A stretch of DNA of 64,000 nt, from positions 682,001-746,000 of the forward strand of contig NZ_JACVAI010000001.1 in NCBI RefSeq assembly GCF_014851765.1, in the 5' to 3' direction. Shown here one piece after another: positions 48,232 through 57,423 of the stretch (position 1 is its first letter; every line of letters begins with the position of its first letter). This DNA is from Pseudomonas sp. PDM04. GTDB taxonomy: Bacteria; Pseudomonadota; Gammaproteobacteria; Pseudomonadales; Pseudomonadaceae. The notes under the pieces were generated by a model. The model ran no database searches and had not been told where the DNA came from. It was given only the letters and a program-made list of their open reading frames with translations. A program made the translations under genes and the position numbers.

Positions 48232-48672
48232 TCAAGCCACCACCCCCGCATCCGCCCTCAACCCCAGCGCCTCGATCGCGTTGATCGCGCACTGTTCATC
48301 CACATCCGACAGATCTCCGCTGATCCCCACCGCTCCGAGCACATTCCCGTCCTGATCCCGAACAAGCACACCGCCCGGTGCCGGCACCACGCTGCCCTGC
48401 CCCAGGCTGTTGAGGGCGGCGATGAAGGCCGGGCGTTGTTGTGCGTCGAGCGCCAGCAGGCGCGAGCCCTTGCCCAGGGCGATGGCGCCCCAGGCCTTGC
48501 CGATGGCGACGTGGGGGCGCAGCAGACTCGCACCGTCTTCGCGGTGCAGGGTGATCAGGTGCCCGCCTGTATCCAGGACCGCAATGGTCAGGGGGGCGGC
48601 GCCGATAGCCCGCCCCGCGTTGATGGCTTCGTTAGCCAGGTTGACTGCCACTTTCAAGGTTAAAGCGCTCAT
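48232..48672 (-). CDS. GlcG/HbpS-like heme-binding family protein
   Basis: A 146-residue protein of the GlcG/HbpS (DUF336) family. The motifs are LTIAVLDTGGHLITLHREDGA near residue 28 and GGVLVRDQDGNVLGAVGISGD near residue 100. Relatives accompany glycolate and glyoxylate genes or bind haem. From the ATG at 48672 it has GAGGA upstream; a longer frame to 49077 runs antisense through the gcl promoter. It is divergent from gcl, with two identical palindromes in the shared promoter region. Its function is not settled. Confidence 0.9.
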   Translation of the reverse strand: MSALTLKVAVNLANEAINAGRAIGAAPLTIAVLDTGGHLITLHREDGASLLRPHVAIGKAWGAIALGKGSRLLALDAQQRPAFIAALNSLGQGSVVPAPGGVLVRDQDGNVLGAVGISGDLSDVDEQCAINAIEALGLRADAGVVA

Positions 48673-48774
48673 GGTGCCGTCCTCATTTCGTGATTGGGAA
48701 AGCGGGGGCTGCGCATTTCTCTGACACTTTCGCCGCAGCCGAATACAACAAATAGAACACAATGAAGTATGTTT

Positions 48775-48784
48775 TTGTATACAA
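48775..48784. promoter_or_regulatory. Palindromic operator-like site, copy 1
   Basis: TTGTATACAA, a perfect 10-bp palindrome lying about 100 bases upstream of the glcG-like start. It fits the FadR-subfamily GntR operator pattern GTM-N(0-1)-KAC. Confidence 0.65.
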
Positions 48785-48868
48785 TAATTTTCTGAATTCG
48801 TTATGGGCGACGAAAAACCACAGCAAAACGGCCTTCCGACGAATGAAACAGCTGCTTGAGAAAATGGA

Positions 48869-48898
48869 TTGACCTGCACGGCCTGCCGTGAATAAACT
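48869..48898 (+). promoter_or_regulatory. Candidate sigma-70-type promoter of gcl
   Basis: TTGACC (48869-48874) and a moderate -10 TAAACT (48893-48898), with an 18-base spacer. The second palindrome (48913-48922) would then lie just downstream of the transcription start, as for a repressor. Confidence 0.45.
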
Positions 48899-48912
48899 CG
48901 GCGCAAAGCCAC

Positions 48913-48922
48913 TTGTATACAA
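48913..48922. promoter_or_regulatory. Palindromic operator-like site, copy 2
   Basis: A second exact TTGTATACAA, 27 bases before the gcl start codon and 138 bases from copy 1. Confidence 0.7.
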
Positions 48923-48949
48923 TTACAAAACGTAAAGAGGCACAAAACC

Positions 48950-50725
48950 ATGAGCAAAATGAGAGCAATCGAAGCCGCCGTTCTGGTGATGCGCCGTGAA
49001 GGGGTTGAAACCGCCTTTGGCATTCCCGGCGCCGCAATCAACCCGCTGTACTCCGCCCTGCAAAAGGTCGGCGGCATCGATCACGTCCTCGCTCGCCACG
49101 TCGAAGGCGCCTCGCACATGGCCGAGGGTTACACCCGCACCAAGGCTGGCAACATCGGCGTGTGCATCGGCACCTCTGGCCCTGCCGGCACCGACATGGT
49201 CACCGGGCTCTACAGTGCCTCTGCGGACTCCATCCCGATCCTGTGCATCACCGGGCAAGCACCCCGCGCCCGCCTGCACAAGGAAGACTTCCAGGCTGTC
49301 GACATCACCAGCATCGTCAAGCCGGTGACCAAGTGGGCAACCACCGTTCTGGAGCCGGGCCAAGTGCCCTACGCGTTCCAGAAGGCGTTCTACGAAATGC
49401 GCTCCGGTCGTCCAGGCCCGGTGCTGATCGACCTGCCGTTCGACGTGCAGATGGCGGAAATCGAATTCGACATCGACGCCTATCAGCCGCTGCCATTGGC
49501 CAAGCCCAGTGCCACCCGCGTCCAGGTGGAAAAAGCCCTGGCCTTGCTGGATCAGGCCGAACGCCCATTGCTGGTGGCCGGTGGCGGCATCATTAACGCC
49601 GATGCCAGCGACCTGCTGGTAGAGTTCGCCGAATTGACCGGTATCCCGGTCATCCCGACGCTGATGGGCTGGGGCAGCATTCCCGACGATCACCCGTTGA
49701 TGGTCGGCATGGTCGGCCTGCAAACCTCGCACCGTTACGGCAACGCGACGATGCTCAAGTCGGACGTGGTCCTGGGCATCGGCAACCGTTGGGCCAACCG
49801 TCACACCGGTTCGGTGGAGGTGTACACCGAAGGCCGCAAATTCATTCACGTGGACATCGAAGGTACGCAGATCGGCCGTGTGTTCACCCCGGACCTGGGC
49901 ATCGTCTCCGACGCCGCCGCCGCGCTGACCGTGTTCATCGAGGTCGCTCGCGAGTGGCAAGCCGCCGGCAAGTTGAAAAACCGCAGCGCTTGGCTGCAGG
50001 ACTGCCAGCAGCGCAAGGCCAGCCTGCACCGCAAGACCCACTTCGACAACGTGCCGGTCAAGCCGCAACGCGTCTACGAAGAGATGAACCAGGTGTTCGG
50101 CAAGGACACTTGCTACGTCAGCACCATCGGTCTGTCGCAGATAGCCGGCGCGCAGTTTCTGCACGTCTACAAGCCGCGTCACTGGATCAACTGCGGCCAG
50201 GCGGGTCCCCTGGGCTGGACCATTCCGGCGGCACTGGGCGTGGTCAAGGCTGATCCGAGCCGCAAGGTCGTGGCGCTGTCCGGCGACTACGACTTCCAGT
50301 TCATGATCGAAGAACTGGCCGTGGGCGCACAATTCAAGCTGCCGTACATCCACGTCGTGGTCAACAACTCGTACCTGGGGCTGATCCGTCAGGCCCAGCG
50401 CGGTTTCGACATGGACTATTGCGTGCAGCTGTCCTTCGATAACCTGAACGCACCGGAACTCAACGGTTACGGTGTCGACCATATCGCGGTGGCCGAAGGC
50501 CTGGGCTGCAAGGCGCTGCGCGTATTCGAACCGGCCGACATCGCCCCTGCCCTGCGCAAGGCCGAAGCGTTGATCGAAGAGTTCAAGGTGCCGGTGATCG
50601 TCGAGATTATCCTGGAACGCGTGACCAACATTTCCATGGGCACCGAGATCAACGCGGTCAACGAGTTCGAGGACCTGGCACTGGTCGGCAACGACGCACC
50701 GACGGCGATTTCGATGCTTGATTGA
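48950..50725 (+). CDS. gcl: Glyoxylate carboligase Gcl
   Basis: Thiamine-diphosphate enzyme that joins two glyoxylates to tartronate semialdehyde plus CO2. The 591-residue protein has Val51 in [10 protein letters not shown], where related ThDP enzymes have the catalytic Glu; this replacement is the hallmark of Gcl. The C-terminal cofactor motif is [19 protein letters not shown] with [12 protein letters not shown]. It is the first gene of gcl-hyi-glxR-ttuD-pykF and is divergent from the glcG-like gene. Confidence 0.98.
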   Translation: MSKMRAIEAAVLVMRREGVETAFGIPGAAINPLYSALQKVGGIDHVLARHVEGASHMAEGYTRTKAGNIGVCIGTSGPAGTDMVTGLYSASADSIPILCITGQAPRARLHKEDFQAVDITSIVKPVTKWATTVLEPGQVPYAFQKAFYEMRSGRPGPVLIDLPFDVQMAEIEFDIDAYQPLPLAKPSATRVQVEKALALLDQAERPLLVAGGGIINADASDLLVEFAELTGIPVIPTLMGWGSIPDDHPLMVGMVGLQTSHRYGNATMLKSDVVLGIGNRWANRHTGSVEVYTEGRKFIHVDIEGTQIGRVFTPDLGIVSDAAAALTVFIEVAREWQAAGKLKNRSAWLQDCQQRKASLHRKTHFDNVPVKPQRVYEEMNQVFGKDTCYVSTIGLSQIAGAQFLHVYKPRHWINCGQAGPLGWTIPAALGVVKADPSRKVVALSGDYDFQFMIEELAVGAQFKLPYIHVVVNNSYLGLIRQAQRGFDMDYCVQLSFDNLNAPELNGYGVDHIAVAEGLGCKALRVFEPADIAPALRKAEALIEEFKVPVIVEIILERVTNISMGTEINAVNEFEDLALVGNDAPTAISMLD

Positions 50726-50741
50726 AGATTGAACTTTCCCC

Positions 50742-50834
50742 TGTGGGAGCGAGCAGGCTCGCGATAGCGGTGTGTCAGATTACAGGGAGGCTGAACACAC
50801 CGGTTTCATCGCGAGCAGGCTCGCTCCCACAGGG
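50742..50834. repeat. REPIN between gcl and hyi
   Basis: gtgggagcgagcaggctcgc and the exact inverse gcgagcaggctcgctcccac flank about 50 bases inside the presumed operon. Confidence 0.95.
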
Positions 50835-50862
50835 GACCTCACAAGATTTACAGGAGACCACC

Positions 50863-51645
50863 ATGCCGCGTTTCGCAGCCAACCTGTCCATGCTGTTCAC
50901 CGAGCAGGATTTTCTCGCCCGTTTCGAAGCTGCCGCCAAGGCCGGCTTCAGTGGCGTCGAGTACCTGTTCCCCTACGACTTCAGCTCCGCCGAGATCAAG
51001 GCCCGGCTCGATGCCAACGGCCTGACCCAGGTGCTGTTCAACCTGCCGGCCGGTGACTGGGCCAAGGGCGAGCGCGGTCTGGCCTGCCTGCCGGATCGCG
51101 TTGAAGAATTCCGCGCCGGTGTCGACCTGGCAATTGCCTATGCGCAAGTGCTGGGCAACACCCAGGTCAACTGCCTGGCCGGCATTCGCCCACAGGGCGT
51201 CGATGACGCCACCGTGGAAAAGACCTTCGTCGCCAACCTCAAGTATGCGGCCGACAAGCTGCAGGCGGTGGGCATCAAGCTGGTGATGGAGGCGATCAAC
51301 ACCCGCGACATCCCGGGCTTCTACCTGAACAACACGGCCCAGGCCCTGTCGATTCGCGAACAGGTGGGCAGCCCCAACCTGTTCCTGCAATACGACATCT
51401 ATCACATGCAGATCATGGAGGGCGACCTGGCCCGCACCATGGCCGCGCACCTGGGCGAGATCAACCACATCCAGCTGGCCGACAACCCGGGGCGCAACGA
51501 ACCGGGCACGGGTGAAATCAACTACCGCTTCCTGTTCGAACACCTGGATCGCATTGGCTACCAGGGTTGGGTGGGTTGCGAATACAAGCCGCTGACCACC
51601 ACCGAAGCAGGTCTGGGCTGGTTGAAAACCCACAACGCGATCTGA
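50863..51645 (+). CDS. hyi: Hydroxypyruvate isomerase Hyi
   Basis: TIM-barrel isomerase that interconverts hydroxypyruvate and tartronate semialdehyde. The 260-residue protein starts MPRFAANLSMLFTEQDFL. It has the metal-site Glu in KLVMEAINTRDIPGFYL, the Asp/His in LQYDIYHMQIMEGD, and Glu in VGCEYKP. The start at 50863 has caggaga upstream; the open frame before it is the REPIN. It lies second in the glyoxylate operon. Confidence 0.96.
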   Translation: MPRFAANLSMLFTEQDFLARFEAAAKAGFSGVEYLFPYDFSSAEIKARLDANGLTQVLFNLPAGDWAKGERGLACLPDRVEEFRAGVDLAIAYAQVLGNTQVNCLAGIRPQGVDDATVEKTFVANLKYAADKLQAVGIKLVMEAINTRDIPGFYLNNTAQALSIREQVGSPNLFLQYDIYHMQIMEGDLARTMAAHLGEINHIQLADNPGRNEPGTGEINYRFLFEHLDRIGYQGWVGCEYKPLTTTEAGLGWLKTHNAI

Positions 51646-51656
51646 CCCGGATCCTA

Positions 51657-51747
51657 TGTGGGAGCGAGCCTGCTCGCGATGAGGGTGGCACTTTCAATGC
51701 TTGTATTGCCTGCCAAACCGCTATCGCGAGCAGGGCTCGCCCCCACA
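51657..51747. repeat. REPIN between hyi and glxR
   Basis: tgtgggagcgagcctgctcg and the inverted ctatcgcgagcagggctcgc plus ccccac flank about 45 bases. Confidence 0.93.
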
Positions 51748-51799
51748 AAAAGCAGCACCCCCCTTTGCTTGAGCAAGACAAAAACAAGAGGAATTTCTC

Positions 51800-52690
51800 A
51801 TGGCTAAAATCGGATTCATCGGCACCGGCATCATGGGCCACCCAATGGCGGCGAACCTGCAGAAAGCCGGTCACAGCCTGTTCCTGTCGGCGCATCACGA
51901 TGCGGCGCCGGCCGATCTGGTCGCCGCTGGCGCCATCGCCCTGGCGAACCCGAAAGAAGTCGCCCAGGAAGCCGAGTTCATCATCGTCATGGTGCCGGAT
52001 ACCCCGCAGGTCGACGACGTGCTGTTCCGCGCCGACGGCGTGGCTGCCGGTGTCGGCAAAGGCAAGGTGGTGATCGACATGAGTTCGATCTCGCCGACGG
52101 CCACCAAAGCCTTCGCGGCCAGGATCAACGAGAAAGGCGCGCAGTACCTCGACGCCCCGGTGTCCGGCGGTGAAGTCGGCGCCAAGGCCGCGACCCTGAG
52201 CATCATGGTCGGCGGCGAGGCAGATGCCTTCGAACGTGCCCTGCCGCTGTTCCAGGCCATGGGCAAGAACATCACCCTGGTCGGTGGCAATGGCGACGGA
52301 CAAACCGCGAAGGTGGCGAACCAGATCATCGTCGCGCTGAACATCCAGGCGGTGGCCGAAGCCTTGCTGTTCGCGTCGAAAAACGGTGCCGATCCGGCCA
52401 AGGTGCGTGAAGCGCTGATGGGTGGCTTCGCTTCGTCGAAGATCCTTGAAGTGCATGGCGAGCGCATGATCAAGGGCACCTTCGATCCAGGTTTCCGCAT
52501 CAGCCTGCACCAGAAGGACCTCAACCTGGCCCTGCAAGGCGCCAAGGAACTGAACATCAATCTGCCGAACACTGCCAACGCCCAGCAAGTGTTCAGCACC
52601 TGCGCAGCCATCGGCGGCAGCAACTGGGACCACTCGGCGCTGATCAAGGGCCTGGAGCACATGGCGAACTTCTCGATTCGCGATCAGTAA
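51800..52690 (+). CDS. glxR: 2-hydroxy-3-oxopropionate (tartronate semialdehyde) reductase GlxR
   Basis: Beta-hydroxyacid dehydrogenase reducing tartronate semialdehyde to D-glycerate. The 296-residue protein has the Rossmann loop IGFIGTGIMGHPMAANL at residues 4-20, DAPVSGGEVGAKAATLSIM, and the catalytic Lys in GDGQTAKVANQI near residue 173. The ribosome site agaggaa is strong. It is third in the operon. Confidence 0.97.
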   Translation: MAKIGFIGTGIMGHPMAANLQKAGHSLFLSAHHDAAPADLVAAGAIALANPKEVAQEAEFIIVMVPDTPQVDDVLFRADGVAAGVGKGKVVIDMSSISPTATKAFAARINEKGAQYLDAPVSGGEVGAKAATLSIMVGGEADAFERALPLFQAMGKNITLVGGNGDGQTAKVANQIIVALNIQAVAEALLFASKNGADPAKVREALMGGFASSKILEVHGERMIKGTFDPGFRISLHQKDLNLALQGAKELNINLPNTANAQQVFSTCAAIGGSNWDHSALIKGLEHMANFSIRDQ

Positions 52691-52705
52691 GCCCCGCACG
52701 CCCCC

Positions 52706-52735
52706 TTGTGGGAGTGGGCTTGCCCGCTCCCACAA
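52706..52735. repeat. REP-variant hairpin between glxR and ttuD
   Basis: TTGTGGGAGtGGGC pairs with GCCCgCTCCCACAA around a two-base centre (TT), a 30-base palindrome resembling one collapsed REP pair. Confidence 0.85.
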
Positions 52736-52781
52736 GGTTCCGAGTGACCCCTTCCAATAACAAGAATCCCGGGAGCCCGCC

Positions 52782-54065
52782 ATGTCGGTCGATCCGCAAC
52801 AACTGCTGCGCGAGCTGTTTGCCACAGCCATCGACGCGGCCCATCCGCAGCACGTCCTCGAAGCGCACTTGCCAGCCGACCGCAGCGGTCGGGTGATTGT
52901 CATCGGTGCCGGCAAGGCCGCCGCCGCCATGGCCCAGGTAGTCGAGCGCTGCTGGCAGGGCGAAGTGTCCGGTCTGGTCGTGACGCGTTATGGTCACGGC
53001 GCCCCCTGCGAAAAAATCGAAGTGGTCGAGGCCGCGCACCCGGTGCCCGATGCGGCCGGTCAGGCGGTGGCCAGGCGCGTCTTCGAACTGGTCAGCGGCC
53101 TGACGGAAGACGACCGCGTGATCTTCCTGCTGTCCGGTGGCGGTTCGGCGTTGCTCGCCCTGCCAGCGGCGGGCATCAGCCTGGCCGACAAGCAATCGAT
53201 CAACAAGGCCCTGCTCACCTCCGGCGCCTCCATCGGCGAGATGAACTGCGTGCGCAAGCACCTCTCGGCGATCAAGGGCGGGCGCCTGGGCAAGGCCTGC
53301 TGGCCAGCCACCGTTTACACCTACGCGATTTCCGATGTGCCGGGGGATCTTGCCACGGTCATCGCTTCCGGACCCACCGTCGCCGACCCCAGCACCTCGG
53401 CCGAGGCGCTGGCGATCCTCAAGCGCTACGCCATCGAGGTGCCGGCGTCCGTGCGCAACTGGCTGCAAAACCCGGCATCGGAAACCGTCAAACCTGGCGA
53501 TCCGAGCCTGGCCCGCAGCCACTTTCAGTTGATCGCCCGCCCGCAACAGTCGCTGGAGGCGGCGGCGGTGAAGTGCCGTCAGGCCGGGTTCAGCCCGCTG
53601 ATCCTCGGCGACCTGGAGGGCGAATCCCGCGAAGTGGCCAAAGTCCATGCCGGCATCGCCCGCCAGGTGGTGTTGCATGGCCAGCCGCTGGCGGCACCCT
53701 GCGTGATTCTGTCGGGCGGCGAAACCACCGTCACCGTGCGCGGCAATGGCCGTGGCGGGCGCAACGCCGAATTCCTGCTGAGCCTGACCGACAGCCTCAA
53801 AGGCCTGCCCGGCGTCTACGCGCTGGCCGGTGATACCGATGGCATCGACGGCTCCGAGGACAACGCCGGCGCGATCATGACCCCGGACAGCTACGCCCGC
53901 GCCACGGCGCTGGGCCTGAGCGCCAGTGACGAGTTGGACAACAACAATGGCTACGGGTATTTCGCCGCGCTCGACGCCCTGATCGTCACGGAACCGACCC
54001 GCACCAACGTCAACGACTTCCGCGCCATTCTGATTCTCGAGAGCCCTCACCATGAAGCCCGATAA
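52782..54065 (+). CDS. ttuD: Glycerate 2-kinase / hydroxypyruvate reductase-like protein TtuD (MOFRL)
   Basis: A 427-residue MOFRL-family protein. Annotations call TtuD a hydroxypyruvate reductase, but the family is generally glycerate 2-kinase. Motifs include VIVIGAGKAAAAMA, the AAHPVPDAAG region, VIFLLSGGGSALL and VTVRGNGRGGRNAEFLL. In this operon it would phosphorylate the D-glycerate from GlxR to 2-phosphoglycerate. It overlaps pykF by 14 bases. Confidence 0.94.
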   Translation: MSVDPQQLLRELFATAIDAAHPQHVLEAHLPADRSGRVIVIGAGKAAAAMAQVVERCWQGEVSGLVVTRYGHGAPCEKIEVVEAAHPVPDAAGQAVARRVFELVSGLTEDDRVIFLLSGGGSALLALPAAGISLADKQSINKALLTSGASIGEMNCVRKHLSAIKGGRLGKACWPATVYTYAISDVPGDLATVIASGPTVADPSTSAEALAILKRYAIEVPASVRNWLQNPASETVKPGDPSLARSHFQLIARPQQSLEAAAVKCRQAGFSPLILGDLEGESREVAKVHAGIARQVVLHGQPLAAPCVILSGGETTVTVRGNGRGGRNAEFLLSLTDSLKGLPGVYALAGDTDGIDGSEDNAGAIMTPDSYARATALGLSASDELDNNNGYGYFAALDALIVTEPTRTNVNDFRAILILESPHHEAR

Positions 54066-55467
54066 AAAGGTCAAGATCCTCGCCACCCTGGGCCCCGCCA
54101 TCGGCGGGATCGACGACATCCGCGAACTGGTGCAGGCCGGGGTCAACATCTTTCGCCTGAACTTCAGCCATGGCGATCATGCCGACCATGCCCAGCGCTA
54201 CCGGTGGATTCGTGAAGTCGAGCGCCAGCTCAATTATCCGCTGGGCATCCTGATGGACCTGCAAGGCCCGAAACTGCGGGTTGGCACGTTCGCCGAGGGC
54301 AAGGTGCAACTGCATCGCGGCCAGGCCCTGCGCCTGGACCTGGACCCGACCCCGGGCGATGAGCGCCGGGTCAACCTGCCGCATCCGGAAATCATTGCCG
54401 CACTGGAGCCGGGCATGGACCTGCTGCTGGACGACGGCAAGCTGCGCCTGCGGGTGGTCAGCAAGGTCGGCGACGCCATCGACACCACCGTGCTCAATGG
54501 CGGCGAGCTGTCCGACCGCAAAGGCGTGAATGTGCCACAAGCGGTGCTGGAGCTGAGCCCGTTGACCGCCAAGGATCGCCGCGACTTGAGTTTCGGCCTG
54601 GAACTCGGCGTGGACTGGGTCGCGCTGTCGTTCGTGCAACGCCCGGAAGACATGCGCGAGGCACGTGCACTGATCGGTGACAAAGCGTTCCTGATGGCCA
54701 AAATCGAGAAACCCTCGGCCGTCACGCAACTGCGGGAAATCGCCGAATTGAGCGACGCGATCATGGTCGCTCGCGGCGATCTGGGCGTGGAAGTCCCGGC
54801 CGAAAGCGTGCCGCAGATTCAGAAGACCATCATCGGCATTTGCCGCCAGCTCGGCAAACCGGTGGTGGTGGCGACGCAGATGCTTGAATCGATGCGGTTC
54901 TCCCCGGCGCCGACCCGCGCTGAAGTCACCGATGTCGCCAATGCCGTGGCCGAGGGTGCCGATGCGGTCATGCTGTCGGCGGAAACCGCCTCCGGTGAGT
55001 ACCCGCTGGAAGCCGTGCAGATGATGAGCAAGATCATCCGTCAGGTGGAGAACGGCCCGGACTATCAGACCCAACTGGACGTCAGCCGTCCCAGGGCTGA
55101 AGCCACGGTGTCCGATGCAATCAGTTGCGCAATCCGCCGGATCAGCAACGTGCTGCCGGTGGCGGTGCTGGTGAACTACAGCGAGTCGGGGACGTCGAGC
55201 CTGCGGGCCGCGAGGGAACGGCCGACGGTGCCGATCCTCAACCTGACGCCGAACCTGCAGGCGGCGCGTCGCCTGACCGTGGCCTGGGGCGTGCACTCAG
55301 TGGTCAACGATCGCCTGCGCCAGGTGGATGAGGTGTGTTCCACCGCGCTGGAAATTGCCCAGGCCCAGGGCATGGCCGAGCGTGGCGACACCCTGCTGAT
55401 CACGGCGGGTGTGCCCTTCGGGCAGCCGGGGTCGACCAACTCGCTGCGTATCGAGACCCTTATCTAG
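54052..55467 (+). CDS. pykF: Pyruvate kinase
   Basis: Converts phosphoenolpyruvate and ADP to pyruvate and ATP. The 471-residue protein has KVKILATLGPAIGG and NIFRLNFSHGDHADH at the N-terminus, the catalytic Lys in FLMAKIEKPSAV, and the Mg-binding MVARGDLGVEVP. The start lies within the last codons of ttuD, so the gene is coupled to the glyoxylate operon and carries its carbon onward. It is probably one of two pyruvate kinases in the genome. Confidence 0.97.
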   Translation: MKPDKKVKILATLGPAIGGIDDIRELVQAGVNIFRLNFSHGDHADHAQRYRWIREVERQLNYPLGILMDLQGPKLRVGTFAEGKVQLHRGQALRLDLDPTPGDERRVNLPHPEIIAALEPGMDLLLDDGKLRLRVVSKVGDAIDTTVLNGGELSDRKGVNVPQAVLELSPLTAKDRRDLSFGLELGVDWVALSFVQRPEDMREARALIGDKAFLMAKIEKPSAVTQLREIAELSDAIMVARGDLGVEVPAESVPQIQKTIIGICRQLGKPVVVATQMLESMRFSPAPTRAEVTDVANAVAEGADAVMLSAETASGEYPLEAVQMMSKIIRQVENGPDYQTQLDVSRPRAEATVSDAISCAIRRISNVLPVAVLVNYSESGTSSLRAARERPTVPILNLTPNLQAARRLTVAWGVHSVVNDRLRQVDEVCSTALEIAQAQGMAERGDTLLITAGVPFGQPGSTNSLRIETLI

Positions 55468-55482
55468 CGGCTGCGTCGCCCC

Positions 55483-55540
55483 GTTCGCGAGCGAGCCCGC
55501 TCCTACAGTGGATGGTGTGGGAGCGAGCCTGCTCGCGATG
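55483..55540. repeat. Compact REPIN after pykF
   Basis: gttcgcgagcgagcccgctc and gtgggagcgagcctgctcgc are separated by only about 15 bases. Confidence 0.9.
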
Positions 55541-55575
55541 AGGGCAACTCGATCCCACTGACTTCTTGAACTGCC

Positions 55576-56484
55576 ATGCCTGCCAATCACTTCAACAGCC
55601 ACTGCCCCGACTGGGCCGAAGCCCTGCTCAACGGTTTCAGTCAGGTCTTCCTCCAGCGCCACCCGCTCTGCGGCCTGCTGTGCCTGTGCGCCATCCTGTT
55701 CACCGCACCGGCGCTGCTGGGCGGCGCACTGCTCGGGGGCGTCGCCGGGCTGCTCACCGCTCAACGACGCAACTATGCAAAGGCCGATCGCCAGGCGGGC
55801 CTGTTCAGCTACAACGGCGTGTTGCTCGGCCTGTTGCTGAGCCTGTATTTCCCCTGGTCGCCGATGATGCCGCTGCTGATCCTGGCAGCCGGCGGCCTGA
55901 GTGCGATGATCACCCAGCAGTGGCTCAAGCGTGCCCGGGTCAATCACTGCGTGCCCGCCTACACCGCACCGTTCGTGGGCCTGAGCTGGCTGCTGCTGTG
56001 TTTCGCCACACCGTCGGTCATGCCCCCGCTGATCGACCTGAACACGGCTAACCTGTTGGCCGCAGCGTTCAGGGGAATCGGCCAGGTGATGTTCCTCGAA
56101 CATCCGCTGGCCGGGGCGATGATTGCCGTCGGTTTGCTGATCGCCGACCGCCGGGTGTTCGGCTGGGCATTGACGGCCTCGATGCTCGGCCTGGGCTCCA
56201 GCCTGCTGCACCATGAGACCGCCACCGCGCTGGCGGGTCTGGGCGGTGCCAACGCGGTGTTGGCCGCCCTGGCCTTCAGCACGCAGCGCCAGCCACCCTG
56301 GCTGCCACTGGCGGGCATTGTCCTGGCCTTGCTGCTGACGCCGCTGTTCGCCGCTGTCGGCCTGGCGACACTCACCGCGCCATTCATCCTCGCCTGCTGG
56401 CTGATCCGCGCCGCCCGCCAAATGTTCGGCAAAACCCCTGTCGATCCTTGCGCTCACGGCGACAATCAACCTAGGCTGCGCTGA
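55576..56484 (+). CDS. Urea transporter family protein
   Basis: A 302-residue membrane protein with about ten hydrophobic segments. Conserved pieces of the urea transporter (UT/Yut) family are visible: FSQVFLQRHPLCGLLCLCAI near the N-terminus, GLFSYNGVLLGLLLSLYF, and, in the second half, GIGQVMFLEHPLAGAMIAVGL, which repeats the first half as expected for the internal duplication. It would be a channel for urea or a similar small solute. No urease gene is nearby. It stands before a potassium channel gene with a 21-base gap. Confidence 0.88.
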   Translation: MPANHFNSHCPDWAEALLNGFSQVFLQRHPLCGLLCLCAILFTAPALLGGALLGGVAGLLTAQRRNYAKADRQAGLFSYNGVLLGLLLSLYFPWSPMMPLLILAAGGLSAMITQQWLKRARVNHCVPAYTAPFVGLSWLLLCFATPSVMPPLIDLNTANLLAAAFRGIGQVMFLEHPLAGAMIAVGLLIADRRVFGWALTASMLGLGSSLLHHETATALAGLGGANAVLAALAFSTQRQPPWLPLAGIVLALLLTPLFAAVGLATLTAPFILACWLIRAARQMFGKTPVDPCAHGDNQPRLR

Positions 56485-56505
56485 TCTTCGAGTCAGGCGT
56501 TATCC

Positions 56506-57330
56506 ATGGACAGCAACAAAAACTGGCGTGAACAGCTCTACGTCATGATTTTTCAGACCGACACCCGGGCCGGCCGGCGTTTCGACGGCATTTTGCTGCT
56601 GATCATCCTCAGCAGCCTGGTGATCGTGATGCTCGACAGCATCGACACCGTCCACAAGAACTACGCCAATGTCCTGGCGTACATCGAGTGGGGCTTTACG
56701 GTGATCTTTCTCGGCGAGTACATCCTGCGCCTGTACTGCTCGCCCAAGCCGCTGCGTTATGCGTTCAGCTTCTACGGGCTGGTGGATCTGCTGGCCATCG
56801 TGCCCGGTATCCTCGCCCTCTACTATGCCGACGCCCAATACCTGCTGATCATCCGGATCATACGGATGCTGCGGATATTCCGGGTACTCAAGCTCAGCCC
56901 GTACCTCAAGCAAGCCAACTACCTGATGTCGGCTTTGCGGGGCAGCAAGCAGAAGATCGTGGTGTTCCTGGTCAGCGTCTGCACGTTGGTCACGGTGTTC
57001 GGCACGCTGATGTATGTGATCGAAGGCCCGGAGCATGGCTTTACCAGCATTCCCAAAGGCATCTACTGGGCTATCGTGACCCTGACCACCGTAGGCTTCG
57101 GCGATATCGTGCCGAAGACCCCGCTGGGCCAGGTGATATCGTCCCTGGTGATGATCACCGGTTACTCGATCATCGCCGTACCGACCGGGATCTTCACCGC
57201 CGAACTGGCCAACGCCATGCGCGGTGAACAACTGCAACACGATTGCCCGGTCTGCAGGAAAAACAGCCATGAGCATGGCGCCGCATTCTGTTCGCGCTGT
57301 GGCAATGCGCTGTTTAAGAAACTGGAATAA
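56506..57330 (+). CDS. Voltage-gated-type potassium channel with C-terminal zinc ribbon
   Basis: A 274-residue ion channel subunit of six-helix type. S1-S3 fall in residues about 27-105. S4 carries spaced arginines (RIIRMLRIFRVLKLSPYLK), and the pore loop holds the K+ selectivity filter TVGFGD near residue 197. The C-terminus adds a four-cysteine motif (CPVC and CSRCG), predicting a small zinc ribbon after S6 in the cytoplasm. It would tetramerise. It starts 21 bases after the urea transporter gene and may share its transcript. Confidence 0.93.
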   Translation: MDSNKNWREQLYVMIFQTDTRAGRRFDGILLLIILSSLVIVMLDSIDTVHKNYANVLAYIEWGFTVIFLGEYILRLYCSPKPLRYAFSFYGLVDLLAIVPGILALYYADAQYLLIIRIIRMLRIFRVLKLSPYLKQANYLMSALRGSKQKIVVFLVSVCTLVTVFGTLMYVIEGPEHGFTSIPKGIYWAIVTLTTVGFGDIVPKTPLGQVISSLVMITGYSIIAVPTGIFTAELANAMRGEQLQHDCPVCRKNSHEHGAAFCSRCGNALFKKLE

Positions 57331-57423
57331 GCAAAGTGCTTTTTAATCTTTAAAGGCCTATGCAGGCCCGGTTATAGTCGCTGGCAAAATGCCTCACCTT
57401 TAATCTCGAACAAGGAATGCGCA

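Noticed and set aside
48923..50482. A 519-codon minus-strand open frame opposite gcl
   Set aside because: Antisense to gcl, and it covers the gcl promoter and palindrome region.
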